Shown here: positions 1 through 8,182 of the stretch, in pieces | Layout of the letters: each line of letters begins with the position of its first letter | How positions within the stretch are numbered: the stretch's first letter is position 1 | Origin: CAVQEK01 sp964596645 | GTDB taxonomy: Bacteria > Bacteroidota > Bacteroidia > Cytophagales > Cyclobacteriaceae | NCBI GenBank assembly: GCA_964596645.1 | Contig: CAZQVB010000020.1 | Location: forward strand, 1-64,000 | Direction of reading: 5' to 3' | Length of the DNA stretch: 64,000 bases | Notes under the pieces: model-generated | Told to the model about the DNA's origin: nothing | Database searches by the model: none | Seen by the model: only the letters and a program-made list of their open reading frames with translations | Translations under genes and position numbers: made by a program

Positions 1-60
<60 letters not shown>

Positions 61-167
61 AAATAATCTTATTTAACTTCAAGTCCGAACCCGGCCATTT
101 TACTCTAAAGGTTACTTAATCTGACTTAAGTGTCCTACATAATCGGTCTGTTTGCCCGAACAATCAC

Positions 168-176
168 TCAAAGAAC
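168..176 (-). promoter_or_regulatory. boxA-like antitermination site in the rRNA leader
   Basis: On the minus strand the leader reads GTTCTTTGA, close to the boxA core of E. coli rRNA operons (GCTCTTTAA) bound by NusB-NusE. It lies about 60 bases downstream of the predicted start point and about 110 bases before the 16S 5' end, the expected place. The same 9-mer occurs just upstream of nusB at 32227-32235. The boxA assignment is by motif and position only. Confidence 0.6.
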
Positions 177-238
177 TTTTGTCCCCCTTTCGGGAACTTT
201 GTGCCTCCTCTTCTCTACCCTTCCTGAGAAAGCGGATG

Positions 239-269
239 CAAAGGTAAGAAAATAAAATACCAAGACAAA
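239..269 (-). promoter_or_regulatory. rRNA operon promoter, Bacteroidota type
   Basis: On the minus strand this reads TTTG (269-266), a 19-base spacer, then TACCTTTG (246-239), an exact match to the -33/-7 consensus of the Bacteroidota primary sigma factor. Transcription would start near 232, giving a leader of about 170 bases before 16S. A second -7-like box, TATCTTTG, lies upstream at 361-354 without a clear -33 element, so the operon may have tandem promoters. The non-coding stretch 61-407 otherwise holds only the leader. Confidence 0.75.
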
Positions 270-407
270 AAAATGTGTGAAAAAATTGGAAATAAATCCG
301 GCCCAAGGCCCCATCTTTCACCCCCTCCACAACCGTTCGCCGTATTGGGAGGGCAAAGATAGGATAAAAAGATAAACACGCGCCGCAGGCCTTTAAAAAA
401 ATTCTAC

Positions 408-1676
408 TTATTTGAATATTGTCTCCAGGCGATTGGGGCCCGTGGAAACGATGGTGACGGGTACCTTCATTTCCTGCTCAATGAAATGGATATAATTCCG
501 CAAAGCTTCAGGGAGCCCATGGTGGTGTTCTATTCCGGCCAGCGCACTGTTCCATCCGGAAAAGGTTTCGTAATGGGGTGTTACCTTGTCATAACAAAGA
601 TCGTACGGCATCATGTCTGTCATCTTGCCCTGGCCATCTTCATATTTAGTGCAAACCTTTATTTCATCGAAATTATTCAATACATCAACCTTCATCATAA
701 CCAATTGCGTCACTCCATTGATCATGACCGCATACTTAAGGGCGGGCAGATCCAGCCAGCCACAGCGCCGGGGACGGCCTGTGGTGGCACCGAATTCCTT
801 TCCTTCCTGCCGCAATCGCTCACCGGTGGCATCATGCAATTCAGTGGGGAAAGGCCCCTCACCTACTCGTGTACAATATGCCTTAAACACACCGAATACC
901 TGTCCTATGCGCGATGGCGCTACACCCAGGCCGGTGCATACCCCCGCACATGTGGTACTCGAGCTTGTCACATACGGGTAGCTTCCGAAATCGAGATCGA
1001 GCAGTGAGCCTTGTGCGCCTTCTGCAAGTACCGATGCATTACTATCTAATTGTTGATTAATAAAGTAGTCGGTGTCCACAAGCTTGAACTTCTTTAAAAA
1101 ATCGACCGCTTCGAAGAACAGGCTTTCCCTTTCGCTGAGGTCATAATCAAACTCAAGCATGTCGATGATGCGCAGATGCCATTTTTTCAGACTTTCGTAC
1201 CGTGCTGTAAAGTCCGCCAATCCAATATCGCCCACACGCAGGCCTACACGTGCTGTTTTGTCCTGATAGGTGGGGCCTATGCCCCTTAGTGTTGAGCCGA
1301 TTTTTTCATTGCCTTTAGACTTTTCATAGGCGGCATCCAACAGCCTGTGGGTAGGCAGTATGAGCTGCGCGCGTTTGGAGATGTACAGATTGTAGAAGGC
1401 ATTGATGTTCAGTTTCTTCAATCCCTCAATTTCCTCCCTGAACACAATGGGGTCCAACACCACGCCATTGCCAATCACGTTCTTTGCGTTATCGCGAAAA
1501 ATGCCGGACGGTACCTGATGGAGCACATGCTTTATGTTTTCAAACTCCAATGTGTGACCAGCATTGGGCCCACCCTGGAATCTGGCCACCACGTCATATT
1601 TTTGTGCGAGAAAATCAACAATTTTTCCTTTGCCTTCATCTCCCCATTGAAGGCCTAAAATTACATCTGCTTTCAT
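408..1676 (-). CDS. purA: adenylosuccinate synthetase
   Basis: Joins IMP and aspartate using GTP to make adenylosuccinate, the first committed step from IMP to AMP, in the cytoplasm. The protein is about 422 residues, the usual family length. It opens with the P-loop-like GDEGKGK near residue 10, carries GGPNAGHT and the IMP-binding GSTLRGIGPTYQDK segment, and ends with the GRPRRCGWLD region of the family. An upstream in-frame extension exists, but the ATG at 1676 giving MKADVILGLQWGDEGKGK matches the family start. It is the last gene of the minus-strand run rel, STAS protein, purA, with 71 bases to the STAS gene. The link is plausible because rel controls purine nucleotide pools, but co-transcription is inferred. 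Confidence 0.97.
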   Translation of the reverse strand: MKADVILGLQWGDEGKGKIVDFLAQKYDVVARFQGGPNAGHTLEFENIKHVLHQVPSGIFRDNAKNVIGNGVVLDPIVFREEIEGLKKLNINAFYNLYISKRAQLILPTHRLLDAAYEKSKGNEKIGSTLRGIGPTYQDKTARVGLRVGDIGLADFTARYESLKKWHLRIIDMLEFDYDLSERESLFFEAVDFLKKFKLVDTDYFINQQLDSNASVLAEGAQGSLLDLDFGSYPYVTSSSTTCAGVCTGLGVAPSRIGQVFGVFKAYCTRVGEGPFPTELHDATGERLRQEGKEFGATTGRPRRCGWLDLPALKYAVMINGVTQLVMMKVDVLNNFDEIKVCTKYEDGQGKMTDMMPYDLCYDKVTPHYETFSGWNSALAGIEHHHGLPEALRNYIHFIEQEMKVPVTIVSTGPNRLETIFK

Positions 1677-1747
1677 TTGAATATTTTTTGTGATTGCGTC
1701 AGCAAGCGCTGGTCCGTAATAGTACAATTCTTACTACAGTCGCACCA

Positions 1748-2095
1748 TTACGTTTGAGCCTTCAGGAAACCCATTGCCTCGGCCTGTGAACTGACGATTT
1801 GAAAAATCGAATTGAGCTTGGTGATGAGCAATAATTTTTTCACGGTTTCAGAGGGTTTAATTAATACTACCTCGCCACCTCTGTTGCGAAATTTTGTAAG
1901 TATGGTAATGAGCACACCAATGCCACTGCTATTGATGTATCTCACTTCAGAAATATCTACGGCGCAGTGAATCACCTCTTCATTAAGCTTATCATTGACA
2001 AGGGCGATCAATTCCGATCCGTGATTTTCACCAATCAGATCACCATTGAAGTGTATGATTAAAACACCGTCTTTATCTGTGTGAGAGTAGTGCAT
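1748..2095 (-). CDS. STAS-domain anti-sigma factor antagonist-like protein
   Basis: A single STAS domain of about 115 residues, the length of stand-alone SpoIIAA/RsbV-type proteins. These bind a kinase anti-sigma factor and are switched off by phosphorylation of a serine at the start of the second helix. Here the segment YINSSGIGVLI is visible and contains the expected serine pair, so the phosphorylation site is probably intact. No partner kinase or phosphatase is encoded nearby, so the target is unknown. The ATG at 2095 was chosen; four upstream codons beginning with TTG are also open. It lies between rel and purA on the same strand. Confidence 0.85.
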   Translation of the reverse strand: MHYSHTDKDGVLIIHFNGDLIGENHGSELIALVNDKLNEEVIHCAVDISEVRYINSSGIGVLITILTKFRNRGGEVVLIKPSETVKKLLLITKLNSIFQIVSSQAEAMGFLKAQT

Positions 2096-2202
2096 GCCTG
2101 CGCTCAAAAGTTTATGCCATTTAAAAAAGGCTCACAAAGTTAGAAATAGCAGGATTATTTCAAAGCGAACCGATTGGCATAAATGCTCGCGAATGTCGGC
2201 CA

Positions 2203-4428
2203 TCATCGGATGTCGAAACGCCTTACCTGCTCTACGCCACCAATTTTTTCCAATTTTTTCTTCAACAGCTCCAGGTGCTTGGTGTCATGCACAAATAGCT
2301 GGATGTCCCCTTCAAAAATTCCTCCTTCACTTTCTATGGAGATGGATCGCATGTTTACCTTCAATTCATTGGAAATGACTTTGGTTACGTCATTGATCAC
2401 GCCCACGCGGTCGGAACCACGAATGCGCAAACCGGCAAGAAATGAGACGGCCGTTTGCGAAGCCCACTGGGCTTTTACCACACGATGCCCATGCTTTGAC
2501 AGCAGCTCGGTGGCATTGGGGCAGTTGGCCCTGTGGATCTTTATACCTTCCTGTGACGTGACAAATCCAAATACATCGTCTCCTGGTATAGGATTACAAC
2601 ATTTGGACAGGGTATAATCGACAATATCCATGTCTTCGCCAATCAGAAGCATGTCTCGATCTACACCCGTTATCTTCTTGATCTGCTTTTCGAAGGAACT
2701 CGCATCGGAGATTTTTGAGGGCCTTTCTTTCACAGGCTTTTCTTCGAAATCGCGCAGATGCTTGATCTCTTTTGTGTCGATTTTGCCCTTGCCTACCAGA
2801 TAGTAAAAGTCCAAAGCAGATTTGAGCTGAAACTTGCTCAGCAGCCGGTCAAGGTTTTCACTGTTCAAATCCAGCTTTTGTTGCCGGAGCTTGCGGCGCA
2901 CAATTTCTTTGCCTTCCAGCGCGGCACTCTTTTTTTGTTCTTTCAGCTCGTCTTTGATCCGAGTGCGCGCCTTGGTCGTCACCACAATGCCCAGCCAGTC
3001 TTCATTGGGTTTTTGCTTGCTCGACGTGAGTATTTCCAGTTGGTCGCCTGTTTTCAGCTTATAGTTGATGGGCACCAAACGCTGGTTCACCTTGGCCCCA
3101 ATACAGCGGGCTCCGATCTCCGAGTGTATCTCAAAGGCAAAATCGAGGGCAGTAGCGCCATGCGGAAGCTTTCGAAGGTCGCCTTTCGGCGTAAAAACAA
3201 ATACCTCCTCATTGAACAGGTTATGCTTGAAATCATCAACAAACTCGATGGCTGTGGAATCGCTCTTCTCCAGCAGGTCACGCACTTTACTGATCCAGGC
3301 CTCGAGCCCCGACTCGTTGGAATGCGGCGAGTGCGGGTTGTGCTTATATTTCCAATGGGCCGCATAGCCTTTTTCGGCTATTTCATCCATACGGCGTGTG
3401 CGAATCTGCACCTCTACCCAGGTGCCGGTTTTGCTCATTACGGTGGTGTGGAGCGACTCATACCCATTTGATTTTGGAGTGCTTATCCAGTCGCGCAGCC
3501 GATCGGGATTGGGCTGATAGTAATCGGTGACTATGGAATAGACCTGCCAACTGGCGGCTTTCTCCATTTCCGGAGGTGTGTCGAGTATAATGCGTACGGC
3601 AAACAGGTCGTACACCTTTTCAAAAGGGATGTCCTGTTTTTGCATTTTACTCCAAATGGAGTATATCGACTTGGGCCGCCCCTTTATCACGTAATTGAAG
3701 TTGCGCTTGCCCAGCTCCCTTTGTATAGGGTTGATGAAGTTTCTGATAAAGCGTGCGCGTGCTGCCTTTGTGTCTTTTATTTTCTTTATGATTTCCCGAT
3801 ATGCGTCGGGATCGGAATATTTCAGATAAAGGTCCTCAAGCTCTGACTTGATGGAATACAAGCCCAGCCGGTGGGCGAGTGGGGCGTACAGATAGATGGT
3901 TTCTGATGCCACCCGCAGTTGTTTGTGCCGGGGCATGCTGTCGAGGGTGCGCATGTTGTGCATGCGGTCGGCCAACTTCACAAGTATCACACGCATATCT
4001 TCGGAGAGGGTGAGAAGCATTTTCCTGAAGTTCTCTGCCTGCTGCGACGTGCCATAGTCGAACACTCCGGAAATCTTGGTGAGCCCGTCTATGATTTTTG
4101 CTACCTTTTTTCCGAAGTGGCGCTCAATATCTTCTATTTCCAGCTCGGTGTCTTCCACCACGTCGTGCAGCAAAGCCGCAATAATGGACGTAGTGCCCAA
4201 GCCAATTTCTTCTACACAGATCTGTGCTACGGCAAGTGGGTGGAATATATACGGCTCACCGGATCGTCGTCGCATATTGCGGTGCGCATCCAGCGACATG
4301 GAAAAGGCCTTTTTGATGAGCCGGGCATCCTCTTCTTTTAAAAATGGCTTAGCATGCCTGAGCAGTTTGCGATACCTCCTCAGAATCTCCTTCTTTTCCT
4401 CGTCTACCGCTGTATCTATCATCATCAT
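2203..4428 (-). CDS. bifunctional (p)ppGpp synthetase/hydrolase, RelA/SpoT family
   Basis: Makes and degrades the alarmone (p)ppGpp. The 741-residue protein has all long-RSH domains in order: an HD hydrolase domain with HDVVED at residues 88-93, a synthetase domain with the KSNGYESLHTTV segment, a TGS domain (VFVFTPKGDLRKLPHGATA), a conserved-cysteine region (SKCCNPIPGDDVFGF) and a C-terminal ACT domain. The intact HD motif argues for a bifunctional Rel enzyme, which is usual in Bacteroidota. It begins with three consecutive ATG codons and the first was taken. The gene diverges from the tRNA-Leu promoter region. Confidence 0.96.
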   Translation of the reverse strand: MMMIDTAVDEEKKEILRRYRKLLRHAKPFLKEEDARLIKKAFSMSLDAHRNMRRRSGEPYIFHPLAVAQICVEEIGLGTTSIIAALLHDVVEDTELEIEDIERHFGKKVAKIIDGLTKISGVFDYGTSQQAENFRKMLLTLSEDMRVILVKLADRMHNMRTLDSMPRHKQLRVASETIYLYAPLAHRLGLYSIKSELEDLYLKYSDPDAYREIIKKIKDTKAARARFIRNFINPIQRELGKRNFNYVIKGRPKSIYSIWSKMQKQDIPFEKVYDLFAVRIILDTPPEMEKAASWQVYSIVTDYYQPNPDRLRDWISTPKSNGYESLHTTVMSKTGTWVEVQIRTRRMDEIAEKGYAAHWKYKHNPHSPHSNESGLEAWISKVRDLLEKSDSTAIEFVDDFKHNLFNEEVFVFTPKGDLRKLPHGATALDFAFEIHSEIGARCIGAKVNQRLVPINYKLKTGDQLEILTSSKQKPNEDWLGIVVTTKARTRIKDELKEQKKSAALEGKEIVRRKLRQQKLDLNSENLDRLLSKFQLKSALDFYYLVGKGKIDTKEIKHLRDFEEKPVKERPSKISDASSFEKQIKKITGVDRDMLLIGEDMDIVDYTLSKCCNPIPGDDVFGFVTSQEGIKIHRANCPNATELLSKHGHRVVKAQWASQTAVSFLAGLRIRGSDRVGVINDVTKVISNELKVNMRSISIESEGGIFEGDIQLFVHDTKHLELLKKKLEKIGGVEQVRRFDIR

Positions 4429-4478
4429 AATCAGGCCCTAATTAAAGGTTGTGTTTGGTAAAAAACAACACTGTGCAC

Positions 4479-4509
4479 ATTGCGAATGTGTGCTTTTTAC
4501 GTACTTTTG
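4479..4509 (+). promoter_or_regulatory. promoter for tRNA-Leu (and possibly tig)
   Basis: ATTG at 4479-4482, a 19-base spacer and TACTTTTG at 4502-4509 match the Bacteroidota -33/-7 consensus. Transcription would begin near 4516, about 140 bases before the tRNA, so the primary transcript has a long 5' leader. That leader holds a hairpin at 4586-4601 (ACCTGC, loop TTTT, GTAGGT). Confidence 0.7.
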
Positions 4510-4654
4510 CATTCCAAAAATTGCTAACGATTTACAATACGCCAAACACATGGTTCAGGCTGAGATTCCTGGCAAGCATAGCCGATGACCTGCTTTTGTA
4601 GGTGGTGCATGTGCGTCGGGAGGATTTTAAGTTTGACCATACGTTTTTAAAACT

Positions 4655-4736
4655 GCGGATGTGGCGAAATTGGTAGACGCACTAGACTTAGGATCTAGCG
4701 CCGCGAGGCATGTGGGTTCGAGTCCCTCCATCCGCA
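4655..4736 (+). tRNA. tRNA-Leu (anticodon TAG)
   Basis: A full cloverleaf of about 82 bases with acceptor arms GCGGATG and CATCCGC plus discriminator A. The anticodon loop CTTAGGA (anticodon TAG, reading CUA and wobble partners) sits on a CTAGA/TCTAG stem. A long variable arm (CGCCGCGAGGCATG region) of class II tRNAs and the T-arm GGTTCGAGTCC are present. CCA is not encoded. The tig gene follows 92 bases downstream on the same strand. Confidence 0.96.
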
Positions 4737-4828
4737 CTCCATTCAACCCTCGATGACGATACATTGTTAAAATCGGTATTGAGGGTTTTTATTTAACGGT
4801 TATTCACACACTTAAACGGTAATTGACC

Positions 4829-6154
4829 TTGGACATCACTCTTGAAAAAAGCACAGCGACCGAAGGCCTAATTAAAATTAGATTAAAGGAAGCTGATTAC
4901 CAATCCATCTTTGAGGAAAAAGTAAAGAAATACAGCAAACAGGCAAGCATCAAAGGCTTTCGCCCGGGCAAGGTACCACCAGCGCTTGTGAAGAAGATGT
5001 ACGGCAAAGCCATATTGGTAGAGGAAATAAACAGCCTGCTGGTAGAGTCGCTCAAGAAGTACATCCTGGAAAACGACATCAATCTGATAGGAGAACCACT
5101 GCCCAACCACGCCAAAGCAGAAGCCATAGATTGGGACAATCAGAAAGAATTTGATTTTGAGTATAACGTCGGGCTTATCGACGACTTCAAGTATGATCTG
5201 AACCAGCAGGTGACGCGATATGAGATTGAGGTAAATCAGAAAGAAGTAGACCAGATGATCGCTGATATGCAAAAGCAACTCGGCAAAATGGAGCATCCGG
5301 AAGTAAGCGAGGCAGGCGACTCGCTGTTCGGCACCCTCACCGTAGCCTCTTCCGAAGTAAATGCAGAAGGATTGATCGAGCTTGACAACACCACACAGTC
5401 TGCCAGGTCTTTGCTCACCGGCCATAAGAAAGGTGACAAGATTACGCTGGCCGTTCAATCCATTTTTGAAAAGCCTGAAGACCTGGCCGTTTTCTTAAAT
5501 AAGCCGCTGGAGGAAGTAAAAGAGCTGCAGGGTGATGCCAGCTTCGAAGTACAGGAGGTGAACCGATTGAAGCACGCCGAGCTGAATCAGGAGCTTTTCG
5601 ATCGAGTATTTGGCAAAGATGTGGTAAAATCTGAAGAAGAATTTCACGCTAAATACAAGGAAATGCTGGCGGAAAATCTTTCTAAAGAAAGCGATTACCT
5701 GCTCTCCCGCGACCTTCAGAACAAATTAATGGAAAACACCAATATTGACTTGCCGGAAGCTTTTTACAGAGAGTGGCTCGTAGCGGCCAACGACAACATA
5801 AAAGAAGAGGATCTGGCCGATGACTTTCAGCACTACATCCGCGACTTGAAGTGGACCCTTTTGAAAAACCGCATCGCACAAGACCACAGCATACAGGTAG
5901 AATATGAAGATGTGGTGGAGGCCACCAAAAAAATGTTTATGGACCAATACGGCCTTCGCCAAATGGGGCCAGAAGCAGAAGAAAGCCTCAATCAGCTTGC
6001 CGGCAACTACCTGCAGCAAGGTAAGGGTGAGCAATTTTACAAGATGCACAATCAACTGAAGACAGAAAAAATACTGGCAGTTGCAAAAGAAAAAGCAGAC
6101 ATATCCGTGAAGAAGGTAAGCCGCGAAGAATTTGACAAACTGGTAGAGAACTAG
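4829..6154 (+). CDS. tig: trigger factor (ribosome-bound chaperone)
   Basis: Folds nascent chains at the ribosome exit tunnel. The product is about 441 residues. The N-terminal ribosome-binding domain has the signature GFRPGK followed by VPPALVKKMYG, and the helical C-terminal chaperone domain follows. The central FKBP-like domain is divergent, as in other Bacteroidota. No ATG lies near the N-terminus. The TTG at 4829 gives MDITLEKS, the family start, while the TTG at 4823 adds two residues. It heads a tig, clpP, clpX block for protein quality control, although clpP has its own promoter and tig its own terminator. Confidence 0.95.
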   Translation: MDITLEKSTATEGLIKIRLKEADYQSIFEEKVKKYSKQASIKGFRPGKVPPALVKKMYGKAILVEEINSLLVESLKKYILENDINLIGEPLPNHAKAEAIDWDNQKEFDFEYNVGLIDDFKYDLNQQVTRYEIEVNQKEVDQMIADMQKQLGKMEHPEVSEAGDSLFGTLTVASSEVNAEGLIELDNTTQSARSLLTGHKKGDKITLAVQSIFEKPEDLAVFLNKPLEEVKELQGDASFEVQEVNRLKHAELNQELFDRVFGKDVVKSEEEFHAKYKEMLAENLSKESDYLLSRDLQNKLMENTNIDLPEAFYREWLVAANDNIKEEDLADDFQHYIRDLKWTLLKNRIAQDHSIQVEYEDVVEATKKMFMDQYGLRQMGPEAEESLNQLAGNYLQQGKGEQFYKMHNQLKTEKILAVAKEKADISVKKVSREEFDKLVEN

Positions 6155-6178
6155 GACCAGTTATTTCGGTTTAAGTAA

Positions 6179-6209
6179 AAGTCCTTTATACAAAGGGCTT
6201 TTTTTTTAT
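6179..6209 (+). terminator. rho-independent terminator of tig, overlapping the clpP -7 box
   Basis: Arms AAGTCCTTT (6179-6187) and AAAGGGCTT (6192-6200) pair with one G-T wobble around the loop ATAC and are followed by seven to eight T. It lies 25 bases after the tig stop codon. Its T-tract runs directly into the clpP -7 element. Confidence 0.8.
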
Positions 6210-6214
6210 TTTTG
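6207..6214 (+). promoter_or_regulatory. -7 element of the clpP promoter
   Basis: TATTTTTG matches TAnnTTTG exactly. No good TTTG is present at the -33 spacing because that region is the tig terminator stem. The predicted start point near 6221 leaves a leader of about 20 bases before the clpP ATG. Confidence 0.5.
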
Positions 6215-6240
6215 TACACCATGTTGAAAAAAGTAAAACC

Positions 6241-6930
6241 ATGACAAATAAAGAGTTAGGTAAAGAAGAATTCAGAAAATACGCAGTAAAAGGCCAGGGC
6301 ATCAATGGCCTCACCTTCGATAAGTACGTAGATAGAATCGATAACATGACCAGGGCCGTCATTGAAGAACGACCCACCAATTTCCGTGAAATTGACGTAT
6401 TCTCGCGCCTCATCATGGATCGCATCATATTTCTCGGTCTGCCAGTCGACGACAATATATCAAACATCATCACCGCTCAGCTGCTCTTCTTGCAAAGCAC
6501 AGACTCCAAAAAAGACATTCAGCTGTACATCAACAGCCCCGGAGGCTCGGTGTATGCAGGATTGGGCATATACGACACCATGCAATATGTGAACCCCGAC
6601 GTGGCCACCATTTGTACCGGACTTGCCGCCTCTATGGCCGCCGTATTGCTTACCGGTGGGCACAAGGGCAAACGATCTGCGCTGCCACATGCGCGTATTA
6701 TGATACATCAGCCTATGAGCGGCATGCAAGGGCAAGCTTCCGACATGGAGATTTCGCTCAAGCAAACGCTGTCCGTAAAAAAAGACCTGTACGATATACT
6801 GGCCAAGCACAGCGGACAGAAATATGAAAAAATAGAAAAAGATTCTGATCGCGACTTTTGGTTGCGGCCAGCCGAGGCAAAAGATTACGGCCTTATCGAC
6901 GAAGTTTTAGAACAGACAAAAAGATCATGA
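6241..6930 (+). CDS. clpP: ATP-dependent Clp protease proteolytic subunit
   Basis: Serine peptidase that forms the 14-subunit chamber fed by ClpX. The 229-residue protein shows the nucleophile in GLAASMAAVLL (Ser131), the histidine in ARIMIHQPM (His156) and the KDSDRDFWL segment around the catalytic aspartate. It is about 20 residues longer at the N-terminus than E. coli ClpP, consistent with a processed propeptide. The stop codon overlaps the clpX start (ATGA), which points to translational coupling of protease and unfoldase. Confidence 0.97.
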   Translation: MTNKELGKEEFRKYAVKGQGINGLTFDKYVDRIDNMTRAVIEERPTNFREIDVFSRLIMDRIIFLGLPVDDNISNIITAQLLFLQSTDSKKDIQLYINSPGGSVYAGLGIYDTMQYVNPDVATICTGLAASMAAVLLTGGHKGKRSALPHARIMIHQPMSGMQGQASDMEISLKQTLSVKKDLYDILAKHSGQKYEKIEKDSDRDFWLRPAEAKDYGLIDEVLEQTKRS

Positions 6931-8165
6931 CACAAGTAACTTGCTCTTTCTGTGGCAGAAAAAAGAAAGATGTAGACCTGATGGTTTCAGGCATACATGC
7001 CCATATATGCAACTACTGCATCGATCAGGCCTATCAGATTCTGCTAGAAGAACAAAAAACAAAAGACAATAAATCGAAGCCCAGCTTCAACCTGGTGAAG
7101 CCTCAGGCTATGAAGTCTTTCCTCGACCAATATGTGGTGGGGCAAGACGAAGCCAAAAAGGTGATCTCCGTGGCGGTGTATAATCACTACAAGCGCCTGA
7201 TGCAAAAAAAGGAGAATACCGATGACGACGTGGTGATTGAGAAATCGAACATTATAATGGTAGGGGAGACGGGAACCGGTAAGACATACCTTGCCCGCAC
7301 CCTTGCCAATATGCTTCAGGTGCCGTTCTGTATTGCCGATGCCACCGTGCTCACTGAGGCGGGCTATGTGGGTGAAGATGTAGAGAGCATACTTACCCGG
7401 CTGCTGCAGGCGGCCAATTATGAAGTAGAGGCAGCAGAGCGCGGCATCGTATACATCGATGAGATCGATAAAATATCGCGGAAGTCCGATAACCCTTCCA
7501 TCACACGCGATGTGAGTGGAGAAGGTGTGCAGCAGGCATTGCTCAAATTGCTGGAAGGCACTTCGGTGAATGTGCCGCCCCAAGGCGGGCGCAAGCATCC
7601 CGATCAAAAGATGATTCAGTTGAACACCGAGAATATTCTATTTATATGCGGTGGCGCGTTCGACGGCATTCAGAAGATAATAGAAAGCCGCATGAACACC
7701 AGCCCACTCGGCTTCACCAGCAACGACGATGCAAAAAACCGACGCGACCACGACAGGGAAAATTTGCTCAAATATGTGTCAGCGCCAGACCTCAAAAAAT
7801 TTGGGCTGATACCGGAGCTGATCGGGCGCTTGCCGGTACTCACCTACCTCGACCCACTAGACCGTTCTACACTGAAGCAAATACTGGTGGAGCCAAAAAA
7901 TGCACTTACCAAGCAGTATAAAAAGCTGTTTGATATGGAAAACATCAAGCTGAGCTTCGACGACAAAGCGCTGGATTACATCGTAGACAAAGCCGTGGAG
8001 TATAAACTCGGCGCTCGTGGGTTGCGCTCCATTTGTGAGGCCATTGTCAATGACGCCATGTTCGAACTGCCATCGGCCAAGAATGTGAAAGAATTGGTGA
8101 TCAATCGCGAATATGCGATTCAGAAATTTGAAAAATCGCGCATTAACAAACTGAAAGTCGCTTAA
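6927..8165 (+). CDS. clpX: ATP-dependent Clp protease ATP-binding subunit ClpX
   Basis: AAA+ unfoldase that recognises tagged substrates and threads them into ClpP. The protein is about 412 residues. The N-terminal zinc-binding domain has Cys6, Cys9, Cys28 and Cys31 (CSFCGRKKK and CNYC). Walker A is GETGTGKT at 113-120, Walker B includes IVYIDEIDKI, and the pore loop GYVGEDVE is present. The ATG at 6927 overlaps the clpP stop and gives the family N-terminus; an upstream in-frame extension inside clpP was rejected. Confidence 0.97.
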   Translation: MTQVTCSFCGRKKKDVDLMVSGIHAHICNYCIDQAYQILLEEQKTKDNKSKPSFNLVKPQAMKSFLDQYVVGQDEAKKVISVAVYNHYKRLMQKKENTDDDVVIEKSNIIMVGETGTGKTYLARTLANMLQVPFCIADATVLTEAGYVGEDVESILTRLLQAANYEVEAAERGIVYIDEIDKISRKSDNPSITRDVSGEGVQQALLKLLEGTSVNVPPQGGRKHPDQKMIQLNTENILFICGGAFDGIQKIIESRMNTSPLGFTSNDDAKNRRDHDRENLLKYVSAPDLKKFGLIPELIGRLPVLTYLDPLDRSTLKQILVEPKNALTKQYKKLFDMENIKLSFDDKALDYIVDKAVEYKLGARGLRSICEAIVNDAMFELPSAKNVKELVINREYAIQKFEKSRINKLKVA

Positions 8166-8182
8166 AAAGAAACTTTGAGCCA

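Noticed and set aside
112..330. 72-codon open frame on the minus strand
   Set aside because: It overlaps the rRNA promoter and leader, and has no domain; the promoter explains the sequence better.
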